NCBI GenBank assembly: GCA_004835665.1 | Contig: RBKR01000024.1 | Location: 930,001 to 994,000 of the forward strand | Direction: 5' to 3' | DNA from: Phoma sp. XZ068 | Taxonomy: Eukaryota > Ascomycota > Dothideomycetes > Pleosporales > Didymellaceae | DNA length: 64,000 nucleotides | Shown here: one piece after another, positions 10,946 to 21,200 of the stretch | Numbering within the stretch: position 1 is the stretch's first letter | Layout: the number at the start of each line of letters is the position of its first letter | Translations under genes and position numbers: made by a program | The notes under the pieces: model-generated | What the model saw: only the letters and a program-made list of their open reading frames with translations | Databases searched by the model: none | Told to the model about the DNA's origin: nothing

Positions 10946-13000
10946 ATGGCGAATCCGAGTCATTCTGCAGAATCATCAGATATTCTCAAGCGCCGTCAGG
11001 ACTATTTTGTCCTTTGGGCCCCTGGAGTTGAGCTGCCGCCTGCACTAGTCATTGGGGAAATGAATCCTGATGTTCCAGGTCAGCTCAGTAATGAGACGAC
11101 GTACGATCGGCTTACTCTGGATGACACGAAAGACTTATGGCAGATCAAAGCGGATTCTTTAGGGTTGGCCGATGGGATCTATCACTACTGGTTCAAGATA
11201 GACGACACTTCGCCGAATAAGTTCGGTTCAATGCTTGTTACTGATCCGCTCGCCTACTCCGTGGATTACAGAATCACGAAATATCCTGGAAATGAGACAG
11301 ACAACTCTAAATGGAGACAGCCAGCAGCTGTAATCAAATTGCAAGGCGACCGTTTGATCCCTTGCGACCCAACTGGAGCCGAATTCAGGCAGGGACACGT
11401 GCCGCGATTGTCCACACTTCCATTCAATAATCAACTCGTTATATATGAGCTGCCAACGTCCTGGTCACGAGCTGGAATAGAACCCGGTGATGCACAGGAA
11501 CGAGATGTAGGTTCCTTTCGTGACGTGCTCGCCCTGTTGGATGAGCAAACAGCTGGAGGCAACCTCAGCAGCGTCTCTGATGTTAGTAACGGAGCTCACT
11601 TACTAGAACTGGGCATCAACGCGTTGGAATTGCTACCGCTCGCTGACTCGAAAGCCCGTCGTGAATGGGGCTACGCAACAGCCAATTACTTTGCACCAGA
11701 CTACGATCTCGGCTTTCCAGCTGGATACACCGCCGCTCAACCACTGGAAGACCTTGTCGCACTGGTAGACGCATGCCACGAGAATGGAATCCGGTTCATC
11801 ACCGATGTTGTTATGGCGTTTGGTCACGACCCTTACATCCACATCGCCTATGACCAGTTCCACATCATCCCAAACGCGGAACCCAACAATCCAGATGCCT
11901 ATCAGTCGAACCGTGACAATGAGTTGCGCGAAGGCTGGGGAGGGCAAAACTGGGGGTACATACATTCTGTCAAGACTTACAATCCATCAACCGGGAACAC
12001 TGAGAGTCTTCGCCCTTCCTGGGAGTTCCACCGTACGCAGCTCAGGCGCTGGATGTCCGACTTCCATGTCGATGGATTACGTCTAGATAGTGTCAACAAC
12101 ATCGGCAATTGGGACTTCATCCGGTCATTTAGCAGGGACGCCTGGAATCTCTTCCGAAAGCGTTACGAATCCTCTGGCGACGACTACGATAAACGCTTCC
12201 TAGTTATAGCAGAAGAACTCGCCGTCCCCTTAGACATGATCAAAACGGGCACCGTCGACGCTCTCTGGAACGAGACCTTTCAAGGCCTCCTCCGCGCCTC
12301 CATCCTCGGGCAGTCCATCGACGATGCCACGAACTTCGAATGGACCGTGCGCAAGATGATCGACTGCAGGAACCTCGGGTTCACCGACAGCTCGCATGCC
12401 GTCAACTACATCACCTCGCACGACGTCTCCGGTCACCGCAAGGAGCGCCTTTACGACTTCCTGGAGAACAACGGCATCTATGAGAAGGAACAGCGCACAA
12501 AGCTCGCCTTTGTGTGCCTGTTGACGGCGGTCGGTATCCCAATGATCTTCGCGGGCGAGGAGTTCTGCGACCAAATGGACCGGCATGACCTTGAGAAGAA
12601 CTCAGGTCAGGAGAAGCAGATTGATCCAGTCAATTTCGCGAGGAAGCATGAGTCGTGGCGCACGAGAATTTTTGATCGCAACAAGAGACTCGTTGCGTTG
12701 AGGAAGCGGAGCAAGGCGCTGGGAGTCAATGACACGAACTTCATACACATGGACTTCGATAATGGCCGCAGAATCATGGCGTGGGTGCGCGGCAACCCCG
12801 ACAAGCAAGATCTGGTCATTTCAGTAGCAAACTTCTCCGCGGAAAGTACACCAGGCAACAAATATGTCGTGCGCAACTGGCCAAGCACGCCTGAAGGAAA
12901 ATTATGGCGTGAGGTTGTTGAGGATCAATCTGTTCCTGCGGACCTCGTAGGCAGAGAGCCTTTGTCTCCTTGGGATGCGAAAGTGTACGAGATGTACTAA
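10946..13000 (+). CDS. GH13 alpha-glucan-active enzyme (branching-enzyme/isoamylase-like), intronless
   Basis: The ATG at 10946 (MANPSHSAESSDILKRR) opens 684 residues; the upstream open frame lacks an ATG. The N-terminal part resembles a CBM48-like beta domain (YFVLWAPGVELPPALVIGEM, then GIYHYWFKID). The GH13 barrel follows with its conserved regions: region I FITDVVMAFGHD, region II HVDGLRLDSV with the nucleophile Asp381, region III VIAEEL with the acid/base Glu423, and region IV ITSHDV with Asp493. A beta-rich C-terminal domain ends the protein. Substrate is expected to be an alpha-1,4 or alpha-1,6 glucan. No signal peptide is seen, so a cytosolic role is likely. It does not look like the usual fungal glycogen branching enzyme, and the SHD pattern recalls bacterial branching enzymes. 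It lies convergent to the alpha-1,3-glucan synthase gene. Exact specificity cannot be read from sequence. Confidence 0.85.
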   Translation: MANPSHSAESSDILKRRQDYFVLWAPGVELPPALVIGEMNPDVPGQLSNETTYDRLTLDDTKDLWQIKADSLGLADGIYHYWFKIDDTSPNKFGSMLVTDPLAYSVDYRITKYPGNETDNSKWRQPAAVIKLQGDRLIPCDPTGAEFRQGHVPRLSTLPFNNQLVIYELPTSWSRAGIEPGDAQERDVGSFRDVLALLDEQTAGGNLSSVSDVSNGAHLLELGINALELLPLADSKARREWGYATANYFAPDYDLGFPAGYTAAQPLEDLVALVDACHENGIRFITDVVMAFGHDPYIHIAYDQFHIIPNAEPNNPDAYQSNRDNELREGWGGQNWGYIHSVKTYNPSTGNTESLRPSWEFHRTQLRRWMSDFHVDGLRLDSVNNIGNWDFIRSFSRDAWNLFRKRYESSGDDYDKRFLVIAEELAVPLDMIKTGTVDALWNETFQGLLRASILGQSIDDATNFEWTVRKMIDCRNLGFTDSSHAVNYITSHDVSGHRKERLYDFLENNGIYEKEQRTKLAFVCLLTAVGIPMIFAGEEFCDQMDRHDLEKNSGQEKQIDPVNFARKHESWRTRIFDRNKRLVALRKRSKALGVNDTNFIHMDFDNGRRIMAWVRGNPDKQDLVISVANFSAESTPGNKYVVRNWPSTPEGKLWREVVEDQSVPADLVGREPLSPWDAKVYEMY

Positions 13001-13528
13001 ATGTATAATGCGTTTGCGGACCTGTAAAGCAGAGTTAGCACAAAAAGTGGATTTAAAGGGGCGTTAAACGGGCTTCCAGTGTAGCCGAATATCAATCAAA
13101 TGACCACGATACGTCTGTATCTGAAGATCCATTGTGTGCACAAGAGCATTTAGAAGTCAAAGGCATAAAAGATCCATTATTGAGGGAGGTCGTAGAAACA
13201 ATGGCTGCAGAAGCGATGGCCGCAAAAGCATGGGCCGCCACGTCCTACAAACAAACGTCGTTCAAGCTGACCCCAGATTCATTTGCTGATTATAAGTTGG
13301 TGCTGAGACCTTCCTATTCGAAATGCAGAATAAGACGTTTTCAATATAGCATGACTGATGACGAGAATTTCGAGGGCCCTAGTCGAACCCCAATCCTGAG
13401 GATCATCGCAACCGTTATCTACGCATGTCTCCACGGTCACCAGTCACTCCGTTTCCGCATTCTCGTGCAGATCATATAACTGATTATGTTTGCGGGCTTC
13501 TTCAAATGCTAGTTACTCCAGCCACTCA
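13001..13528. other. GH13 downstream region with one unassigned open frame
   Basis: An open frame at 13132-13479 (115 codons) has an Ala/Met-rich start (VVETMAAEAMAAKAW) but no recognised domain. It is adjacent to the start of a kinase remnant and may be its 5' region. Confidence 0.35.
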
Positions 13529-13917
13529 ATGTCACCCGCTGCAGCATTCCTTGCAAAGTATAGGGGTGCCGAGGCCTGACAGGAGCCTAACCGGACGACG
13601 AAGGACACGCCATAGGCAGCGACTCCGAGCATATTATCGGAAAACAAATCGGGTTCGGAGGAGTCAGTGTTGTGAAATGACTCACCAGCATGTCAGAAGG
13701 CACCCCAGTGTCTAAAGCTGTTACGATTGTACGCAAGTCGGAAAGTGAGGTAGCGCAAAGGAAGATTGAATGTGAAATCGATTTCTGGAGGTTCCTGCGG
13801 AATCCGCACATAGTGTCCTTGTTAAGAGTCTACGAGACAGATTCTGCAACTTTTTACACCACGCAGTACCGTGTCCGTGCACAGGATGCGCGTAGCAGGG
13901 AACAGCTACATGACTAA
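13529..13917 (+). pseudogene. Fungal serine/threonine protein kinase, N-lobe remnant
   Basis: From the ATG at 13529 a frame reads MSPAAAFLAKYRGAEA before a stop. In another frame DDEGHAIGSDSEHIIGKQIG leads into the glycine-rich loop GFGGVSVVK. After an in-frame TGA the same frame continues with KAVTIVRKSESEVAQRK (beta-3 lysine region) and EIDFWRFLRNPHIVSLLRVY, the helix-C and beta-4/5 part of a kinase. Similarity ends around TFYTTQY at about 13870. The catalytic loop (HRD) and DFG are absent, so only the N-lobe survives. Two stops and a frame change show it is dead. AT-rich DNA and MULE sequence follow, which suggests truncation by transposon insertion. Confidence 0.65.
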
Positions 13918-14086
13918 GCTTTAAAAGGTTAGTAGCACGTTGCTTTATAGATGTGTTTATATATTGATAGCGGATCGAGCTCTCGAGCCATATAAATTAG
14001 CCTCGTTTATACTCTATTTCAGGCTAGCTAACTTTACCGCTATACTTGGTTTAGTATACGGTAAGTTGGGTTCCACTCGGGCTGCT

Positions 14087-14140
14087 GAGATTTGTCCCCA
14101 AGGTTTTGAGATTTGTCCCCAAGATGAGATTTGTCCCCAA
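14087..14140. repeat. Three direct repeats of a 15-bp motif
   Basis: The motif gagatttgtccccaa occurs at about 14087, 14108 and 14126. Repeated short motifs of this kind are common in the terminal or subterminal part of DNA transposons. It may mark one end of the MULE remnant next to it, but no matching inverted copy was found nearby. Confidence 0.75.
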
Positions 14141-14253
14141 CGTTAGCCAAATCTTTACTAGCGCCAAATAGATTACGGTATTCTATTCACCCAGACATAG
14201 GTGCGTGTAAAGGGAGGCTGCATTTAAATCATGCATGTTGCTAGACTTATCAT

Positions 14254-14838
14254 CTACTCACACCGCCGTTTCTTACGCGGTCCAAGGCTTTTCCAGGCTT
14301 CGGGAGCCGCTACTGCTGCAGCGCGCTTAGGCCGCGGCGTGGGTATATTTTCACGCTCAACAAGTGTCGTGGATAGGTCGTCTAGCAGTGTCTCCACTGG
14401 GCTTCTCCCATTGAGATGCCTCTCTCTGATAGCCTTCCTCTCGCTGCGGATATCGATGGCAGATATCAGTGTGTCCTGATCCTCTCTCTGGATGGCAGCC
14501 AGTATCTGCATGGGCCGCACGCCAGCATGGGTCATTGATTCTATCACTTCCTTCTGTGCTGGTGTACGCCTGCGATAGACATTGTGCGCACTCGAGTTGA
14601 TTGACTGGGGATGGTTGTGGTCCTTGTCCTGTACTTCTAGCTTCCATTGATTGCTGTGCTTTGTACTGAAGACAACAAGCTTGAAAGGACACCCAGTGGA
14701 GCGTGTGCTTGTCCTTAGAACCTTTGCACTTGACTGGTAGTTGTGTCTGAAACGATCGCAGCGATAGTAATAGCGTGTCTTGACAGTCGAATTGTGAGGC
14801 CAACTTCGCTTGAGGACGAAGCCGTAGCCATGTGTCAG
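14254..14838 (-). pseudogene. MULE (Mutator-like) transposase remnant, FAR1-type DNA-binding domain
   Basis: On the minus strand one frame reads HGYGFVLKRSWPHNSTVKTR, then the zinc-coordinating C...C...H-x-H pattern of a FAR1/WRKY-GCM1-like domain: YYYRCDRF, STGCPFKLVV and QDKDHNHPQS. It continues through YRRRTPAQKEVIESMTHAGV to a helical part ending RKKRRCE at 14254. FAR1 domains form the N-terminus of Mutator-like transposases. The MULE catalytic domain is missing on both sides, and no initiator or terminal repeats are clear, so this is a fragment. Confidence 0.65.
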
Positions 14839-15231
14839 ATAGAGGCCTATTTCCCCTAAACTAAGATGCGGTTGGAGGTCAAGGGTGTCGAATCATGTAT
14901 CTGCCAGATAAGACCGGAGGAAAGCCGGTCCGACAAAGGCTGGGAACACGAAGTCCAAGCAGATAGACACGAGAACACAATTCATCACCTTTTCATCAAA
15001 AAAAAAAAACACGCATACTAAGCATTAGATCTGACACCATGCTGCTTGCCATGGGTCTTGAGTGCGATATACGCTTCTTCATATGAGCTGTAAAGCAGAT
15101 CTGGAGGGGGGGCTATATCTTCCATTCAGGATGCAAAGAGATTGATAAACCACACCTAAATCTTCTTTGTGCTCGGTCTAATGTGGAGATGCGCTGGTGT
15201 CGCGACGATTTCGTGCTGGTGAAATACATGC
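14839..15231. other. Intergenic, nothing recognised
   Basis: It contains an A-run at 14999-15009 and a G-run near 15105. No gene is supported. Confidence 0.45.
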
Positions 15232-17008
15232 TAACGTGTTGGATAAGCGAGTGAGCCAGGCAAGCGAGTGAGCCACCCCACCAAGCTTACGCACCTGTTC
15301 AAGCATAAATCCCAACCACGTTAAGAGATAATATATATATATTGATATAGCAGACTAAGCAGTATCTAAAATATCTTTTTTGCACGTACGTGAGTTGTGC
15401 CCAGTCTCTCTGCACCTCTTGCAGCGCGCCAGAGCCTGGCGGCTGAGGCCTGATCGCCCTCCACCTTGACGCCGTTCACGCTCTATCTGCTGGTCAGCCT
15501 CCCTCTGGGCGAGTATATCCTCTCCCTCCCCCTTTGTTAAGGTCCCCTGCCTCTGTATCCGCTTCTTTTTGCGCTGCCTACGCTTTATTGCTGCCTCATT
15601 GGCTCTCTCAAGGCTGGTGATCCGATCGCGCATCAGCTCAGCTGAGAGCATTATTACCTCTGCCCCTTTCTTAAGCTGGCTAATTGCCTCAATGATTGAG
15701 GCTGGCGATGAGCTCTTGTGCCGCCGCACGCGATCACGAATCAACGTTGATTGAGCCTCAAGCTCACGTACGTTGCTTGGCATTTTGGCTTCCCAGGGAG
15801 CCTCTGGCAGAGCGACTGGTGTAGGTGTACGGAGCTGCACATCTAGCTTTGACAGAACAACGTCTGGCTGGAGTGGAACAAGGCCTGCGCCTCGAAAGGC
15901 TGAGCAGATATTAGTTGACGTGAACGATCGCTCAAAGGCTGCCTTGAAGGCTGGCAGAAATTCTAGCTTCGTGATGTGGTTGATGTGGTGGCGGATCAGA
16001 GCCTCAATCTCACGGCTGTACGCGCGCTTCAGCACCGAGAAGCAGACCACGTCAAGTGGCTGCAGCAGGTGCGACGAGTGAGGCGGCATGCAGAGCGTGT
16101 AGATATTGTTCTCCTTGCAGAGCTCTCGAAACTCAAGAGACTGGTGGCTCTCATGGCCATCAAGGATGAGCAGCCGACGTGCTCCAACTACCTTGCCCTC
16201 TGTATGCTTGATAAAGTGCTTCAGCCACTCAACTCCAAGCTCGTTAGTCGTCCAGCCGTTGTCGCTGACAGCGATTGCCCAATCTCGAGGTATATCCTCC
16301 TCGTACCAGGCAGATAGGTGGTGCTGGCCAGCAAAGATGATGAACGGCGGGATAACCCAGCCAGCAGCGTTGATTCCTTGGATCACCGTCACCCACTCGC
16401 GATTGCCTGGCTGGACAGCCTTTGGTCGGCCTCTCCTCTCTGACCCTGTCACGACGAGCTGAGTCATGATCTTGCCCATCATAAAGCCAGCCTCGTCAAA
16501 GTTGTAGACACAGAGGACGTACTTGGCCTTTGTCTGCTCCACGAGCTCAAACCAGCTCCTGATCAACACAGGATCCTCGCACAGAGCTCTCTGCCTATCA
16601 TACGCGCGATTGAATCGCGTCTTGAGGGACTCTGTACGCCTGACAAAGTTGGCTGGCCACTTCTGCCCAACCTGGCCTGCGCCGCGCGCAGCCAGCAGCT
16701 TATCAGCCATATCACGTACAGCTGCGTACGTAGGCGCAAATCCACGTTGATCCAGGTCGACTATATACTGGACTATCACCTCCTCTTCTGCTTGGGTGAG
16801 CTTCCTTGAATTGGGCTGGCAATCGCGTCGGGCAGGTCTGCCAGCGCGTCGGCGGTGGGGGGTAGCGCGAGAGACTTCAAACGTCGCTGCAGCGCGCCTT
16901 TCAGTCTGAATTTGATTTGTATCAAGAGCTGAGATTGCAAGGTGTATATCAGCCTCATGAGAGGCGTGTTGGGGTAGGCTTGGTGGAGCCATAGTCGATT
17001 CAAGGTGA
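15232..17008 (-). mobile_element. pogo family A, copy 1 (one end missing)
   Basis: The 3' terminal inverted repeat is present at 15234 (ACGTGTTGGATAAGCGAGTG) beside a TA at 15232-15233. The sequence then matches the intact copy at 44123-45973 on the other strand. The match stops at about 17008, 16 bases upstream of the transposase ATG, where family B sequence begins. The 5' inverted repeat is therefore lost. Confidence 0.85.
15355..16992 (-). CDS. pogo family A transposase, open frame, copy 1
   Basis: 545 residues from the ATG at 16992 (MAPPSLPQHASHEADIHLAI). It is close to the 548-residue protein of the second copy. Motifs are an N-terminal helix-turn-helix, CENP-B-like DNA-binding part (YIVDLDQRGFAPTYAAVRDM), catalytic YNFDEAGF, LLILDGHESH and LLQPLDVVCF (DD35D), and a C-terminal zinc knuckle CKRCRETGHNSRTC. 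Relative to copy 2 it has lost three residues just before the first catalytic Asp (KYVLCVYNFDE versus KYGICDEDVYNFDE), which may impair activity. With its 5' repeat missing the element cannot move itself, but the protein could act in trans. Confidence 0.85.
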   Translation of the reverse strand: MAPPSLPQHASHEADIHLAISALDTNQIQTERRAAATFEVSRATPHRRRAGRPARRDCQPNSRKLTQAEEEVIVQYIVDLDQRGFAPTYAAVRDMADKLLAARGAGQVGQKWPANFVRRTESLKTRFNRAYDRQRALCEDPVLIRSWFELVEQTKAKYVLCVYNFDEAGFMMGKIMTQLVVTGSERRGRPKAVQPGNREWVTVIQGINAAGWVIPPFIIFAGQHHLSAWYEEDIPRDWAIAVSDNGWTTNELGVEWLKHFIKHTEGKVVGARRLLILDGHESHQSLEFRELCKENNIYTLCMPPHSSHLLQPLDVVCFSVLKRAYSREIEALIRHHINHITKLEFLPAFKAAFERSFTSTNICSAFRGAGLVPLQPDVVLSKLDVQLRTPTPVALPEAPWEAKMPSNVRELEAQSTLIRDRVRRHKSSSPASIIEAISQLKKGAEVIMLSAELMRDRITSLERANEAAIKRRQRKKKRIQRQGTLTKGEGEDILAQREADQQIERERRQGGGRSGLSRQALARCKRCRETGHNSRTCKKDILDTA

Positions 17009-18008
17009 AGTTATCCTTGCTGTTGAAGCTATAAAATCAGACTCGTTACTAAGCCAGCGACGCGCTGCTGCTATACATGACGTTCCTTAAAGCACGCTCA
17101 GCAACCGACGCGCCAGAAGAGCTGCCCGACGCGATACCCATCTCAACTCATCAAAGCTTCAGAGGCATGAAGAGGAGGCGATAATACAGTATATAAGGAA
17201 GCTTGACACGCGAGGCTTTGCCCCTACGCTCAGCTACGTGCGAGAGATGGCCAACCAACTGCTTGCTGCATGTAGCGGTGGTCAGGTCGGTCAAAACTGG
17301 GCTACCAACTTTGTACGCCGGAAGCCTGAGCTCAAGTCTCAGGTAACAAGACAGCGCGATCACCAGAGAGTCCTGTGCAGCAGTCGAACTATTATTAGTC
17401 CCTGGTTTGACCTTGTACGCAACGTCAAAGCCAAGTATGGCATTCTAGACGAAGATACCTACAACTTTGACGAGACAGGCTTCCAGATGGGTATTGGAGG
17501 GTCTGTTAAGGTAGTAACAGCCTCTGGAAGATGCCTCAAGCCAATTGGAGTCCAGCCTGGCGATCGTGAGTGGGCAACATTGATTGCTGGTATCAACGCG
17601 ATGGGCTGGATAATCCCACCCTTCTTTATCTTCAAAGCAAAGCACCACAACCAGGCCTGGTATCACAGCCCTAAAGATTGGAGAATAGGGGTTAGCAGCA
17701 ATGGCTGGACAACAAATGAGCTATAGAGGCTCAGACAGTAGGTAGTTACCGGCTACTAATTCTTGATGGCCATGAGAGCCACAAGTCGCTTGCCTTTCAG
17801 AATCTGTGTGAAGAGAACAAGATTATCACTCTCTGTATGCCTCCTCACGCCTCACATATCCTGCAGCCACTTGACGTGGGTTGCTTTGCCCCATTACAAC
17901 GTGCGTACAAGGAGGAGATCAGAGTCTTGGCAGATAGCCACATCAACCATATCGACAAAAAGGCATTCCTAGATGCCTACAGGAAGGTGCACAAGCGATT
18001 GATTGTTT
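17009..18008 (+). pseudogene. pogo family B transposase, degraded fragment (copy 1)
   Basis: Abuts family A copy 1 head to head. The reading starts at VILAVEAIKSD, matching the N-terminal part of family B copy 2, passes an in-frame TAA after AAAIHDVP, and continues with YIRKLDTRGFAPTLSYVREM, YNFDETGF and GWTTNEL. There a stop and deletion occur at about 17725. Beyond it another frame gives LILDGHESHKSL and ILQPLDVGCF. Similarity ends near 18008 (RKVHKRLIV, then stop). No terminal repeats are seen. Plainly inactive. Confidence 0.8.
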
Positions 18009-18220
18009 AATAGTTTTTGTCTCCGAGACAAAGACGAGCAAAAGTTGGGGCTGTGCATAATCCATTCATTACCAATCAAAGTCCAAGGTGGGGTAGTCCA
18101 GAAGATCCTGGACCATAGTTTGTAGCCATACTCCAAGGCGATCCAGATATCAACTCACATCTACGAAATGGGAAATACCAAACACCAAAAAGCAGGGTCT
18201 CCACGATTGCTCCACCACGC

Positions 18221-21200
18221 TTACGGTTTACTCAACTGCTCCTTCCTAAAGAACTTAAAGAAGCCCAACGGAATAACGAGCTGCACCGCCAACGCAATCC
18301 AGAACCAAGGCTTCCTCAATCCTTCTATGACTCCCGCCGAGAAATCCGGGAACACGTCTCCAGGTCCATTTGCGTCGGGAGCGGTGGCCTTGGCGACCAT
18401 AGTGACGACCGTACCGAGTACTTGCGCCAGCACCAGGGACACCGCGATATGAATCCTGGTGAGGGTTTGCAGGAGCATCATACCGAAGCCAACTCCTTGC
18501 AGTGCGTCGAGGAGACCGAGCCAGAGCCAGAGACTGCGACCAGCGAGAGCACCGGCGACGGGACCTCCGGGCATCCAAGGAACCCAGTTTCCGATGCCTG
18601 ATACGCCCCAGAGTATTTGAGCCCACCTCGGTGCGCCCAGTCCAATGGCGAAAATAGGCAGGACCCAAGAATGGCTGTTACTCAATTTGGCGAAGAAGAA
18701 AAGGAATATCGCCCAGATGATGACGAAGAAAGCCAGGACAAGGAGTCCGACGGCCCAGTGTGGTGCTGCGCGAGAGGACCAGAGGTAGGCCCAGTTGCGT
18801 CCATACGGCGTACTCAGGAAGTAATTCTGCAGTATTATCATGACGAAGAACCAGCCGACAATCTTCCTTCGGAGAAGTGTCTTGTAGAAAGACGGGATCT
18901 TGCCCGGAGATTGGTGGTAGTAGGACGGCAGAGATGTGACGAGGAGAGCTCCAATGGTAAACATCAAGCCAGCTATCGGAAGCGTGATCATGGCAGCCTT
19001 TGGTGAGGATGTGAGGGCGTTGTCGGCAGACGAAGTTGTGAGAGTGCTTCCCCAGTAGAAGAGTGCTGTGATGTAGATTTGCTGAGTTCCTTGGATCATG
19101 CAAGCTCGGAAGATCCAGGATTTGATTGGTGCACCACCTAAGTAAGTCAGTACGAGCGAGACATGTTGAGACGTGCGAAAAAGACTTACCTTCGTCGCCA
19201 AAGTTCAGCGCGAAGAATATCGAGCCACTGGCAGATGCAGAGACGTACAGGCCGGTGGCAACATTCTGTATCCAATCTCTCGGCGACCCAAACTTCGCAA
19301 ACGGCGCAACTCCCACAAAGAGGAAAGCAGCTCCGTAGAATGCAAAGGGCGCGGAGAGAACGAATTTCGAAGGCAGCGTACGGAACATGATCCACCAGAC
19401 ACTAGACATGACAATGAAGATTCCGCTAATAATGTATAGCTTCTCGGGACTTTGGCCCTGAGGACCGGTAAGAAGAGTGATCTGGTACGAATTGGCTGCC
19501 ATAATCTGCCCGAGTGCGAGGAGGAAGGAATAGATGGGCCAATCACCAACTCGGGTTTGCATCCATCGCTTGAGGAGCGACGGGCGCTGATAGTTCGCAC
19601 CGAGGAGGAATTCGTCCATCTCGCCCGATGGCCGAGGAGAAGCATCGTCGCTTTCGCTCGCCCGCGCAGATGCATATGGAGAGGGACTGGGACCCCGACT
19701 ACCGTTACTGTGCAGGCTGTTACGGAGCCATGCAGGGCTAGGACTGGGACTTAACCGGCTGTCTCGGGAACGGGCACGATCTCCTCGTCCAAGTCTTTCG
19801 GCACGCATCTTCTTGAACCATTCCTTCTCACTCTCGACGAGGAACTCTTCGACGCAGAGATCAGATTCCGAAGTCTTGCCACTCAGGTTACCGAGCATAG
19901 ATTCGAACTTGGCATAGTATGCTCCAGTCTTATCCTCGAAAGTGGGATCCACTTTCTGCAAGCTGAAATCAGTCGTACTGACATTTTTGATTGTGCTCAG
20001 GTCGAGAGCAGATGACCGCCTCCGTCTGTGGTGCGATGACCTCATGCGCATTGGAAGGCTACTTGGATCGAGAAGAGCAGTTCGTGATCGCGACCTTGAC
20101 AACGATTCCTCGTCTCCCGCTGGAAGCGGGCTGCGAGACCTACCACGTCCTCTAGGACTGTCGTAAGACGTGTCGACAAGCGCCAAAGGCCGTCCCAAAG
20201 CGTCCCTGGTGCTGCCTTCGAGAGCGGCCATGGCGAGCTGGCGTTGGGACTCTCTATAGTTAACTTCCGCCTGCTCTCGGTTGATGAACATCTCCTGGTT
20301 GTGCAAAGATCCTTCACTCGACATTGATGCACCGTCGGGGTCGATTTCATGGATCTCTGGTGTCCTGGGAGGCGATCGCTGCTCATGGACCTGCATAAGT
20401 GGTTCAGGTGCAAGGCTTGCCCTCGGTATGTGTCCAGGTCCAGATCGAACACCAAGGGAGAGACCGCGTTGGAGCGTGGCGTGGTATTCGCGAGATTCTC
20501 GCGGCGGGGCATCGTCCCCGGCAGGCCTTGCCTCATATGTAGATAGCCTGTCGGTGCTAACTGCTCGAGACTGAGGATAAAAGAAGCCCTCATCGGGAAA
20601 TTGCAGCGAGATTTTTGAGGCCGAAGCTCGCGATCGCGGTCGGAAGATACCCTTGGAAGATGAACCTTTCTTTTCGTTGTGGATCTTGATAGCGGTCTGC
20701 TGGAGGGTGTTAAGGTCTTCCACCCACTTCGCGACCGGGAATCGTTGCTTGGCGGATCTCGCTCTCATCATTGCCCTTGTTTCGGTCTTCGACGCCAAGG
20801 CTTCTTCGATGGCAGACTTGAACTGGTGTAGCATATGTTTGGTAGTTATTGACTCGACCGTGAACCACCATCCAGGCATCTGGCCAAGGCCGCCAACACG
20901 AGCACCCACACCAAGGGCTCCTTTCCTACCAAACTCGACAGCGACTAGACCAAAGGGCTCATCACGAGACGGAATCAGAGCAAACTCGGCTCCCGTAAAG
21001 ATGAACGGCGGAAGTGCGGTGAACTCTGGCTTGGAGAATACTCGCTTAGGGTATTTCTCCATCATCTTCCCGAGCTTGAGCGCTGCGAACTTTCCGTACA
21101 GGTCAATGACAGGGCCTATACAGATCAGTTGGACATTGGAGTGCTTTTCGAGGACAGCAGGGAAGACATCGGAGATGAGATCGATACCCTATTTGGGTTA

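Noticed and set aside
11633..11965. Antisense open frames in the GH13 gene
   Set aside because: They have no domain and follow from codon bias on the coding strand.
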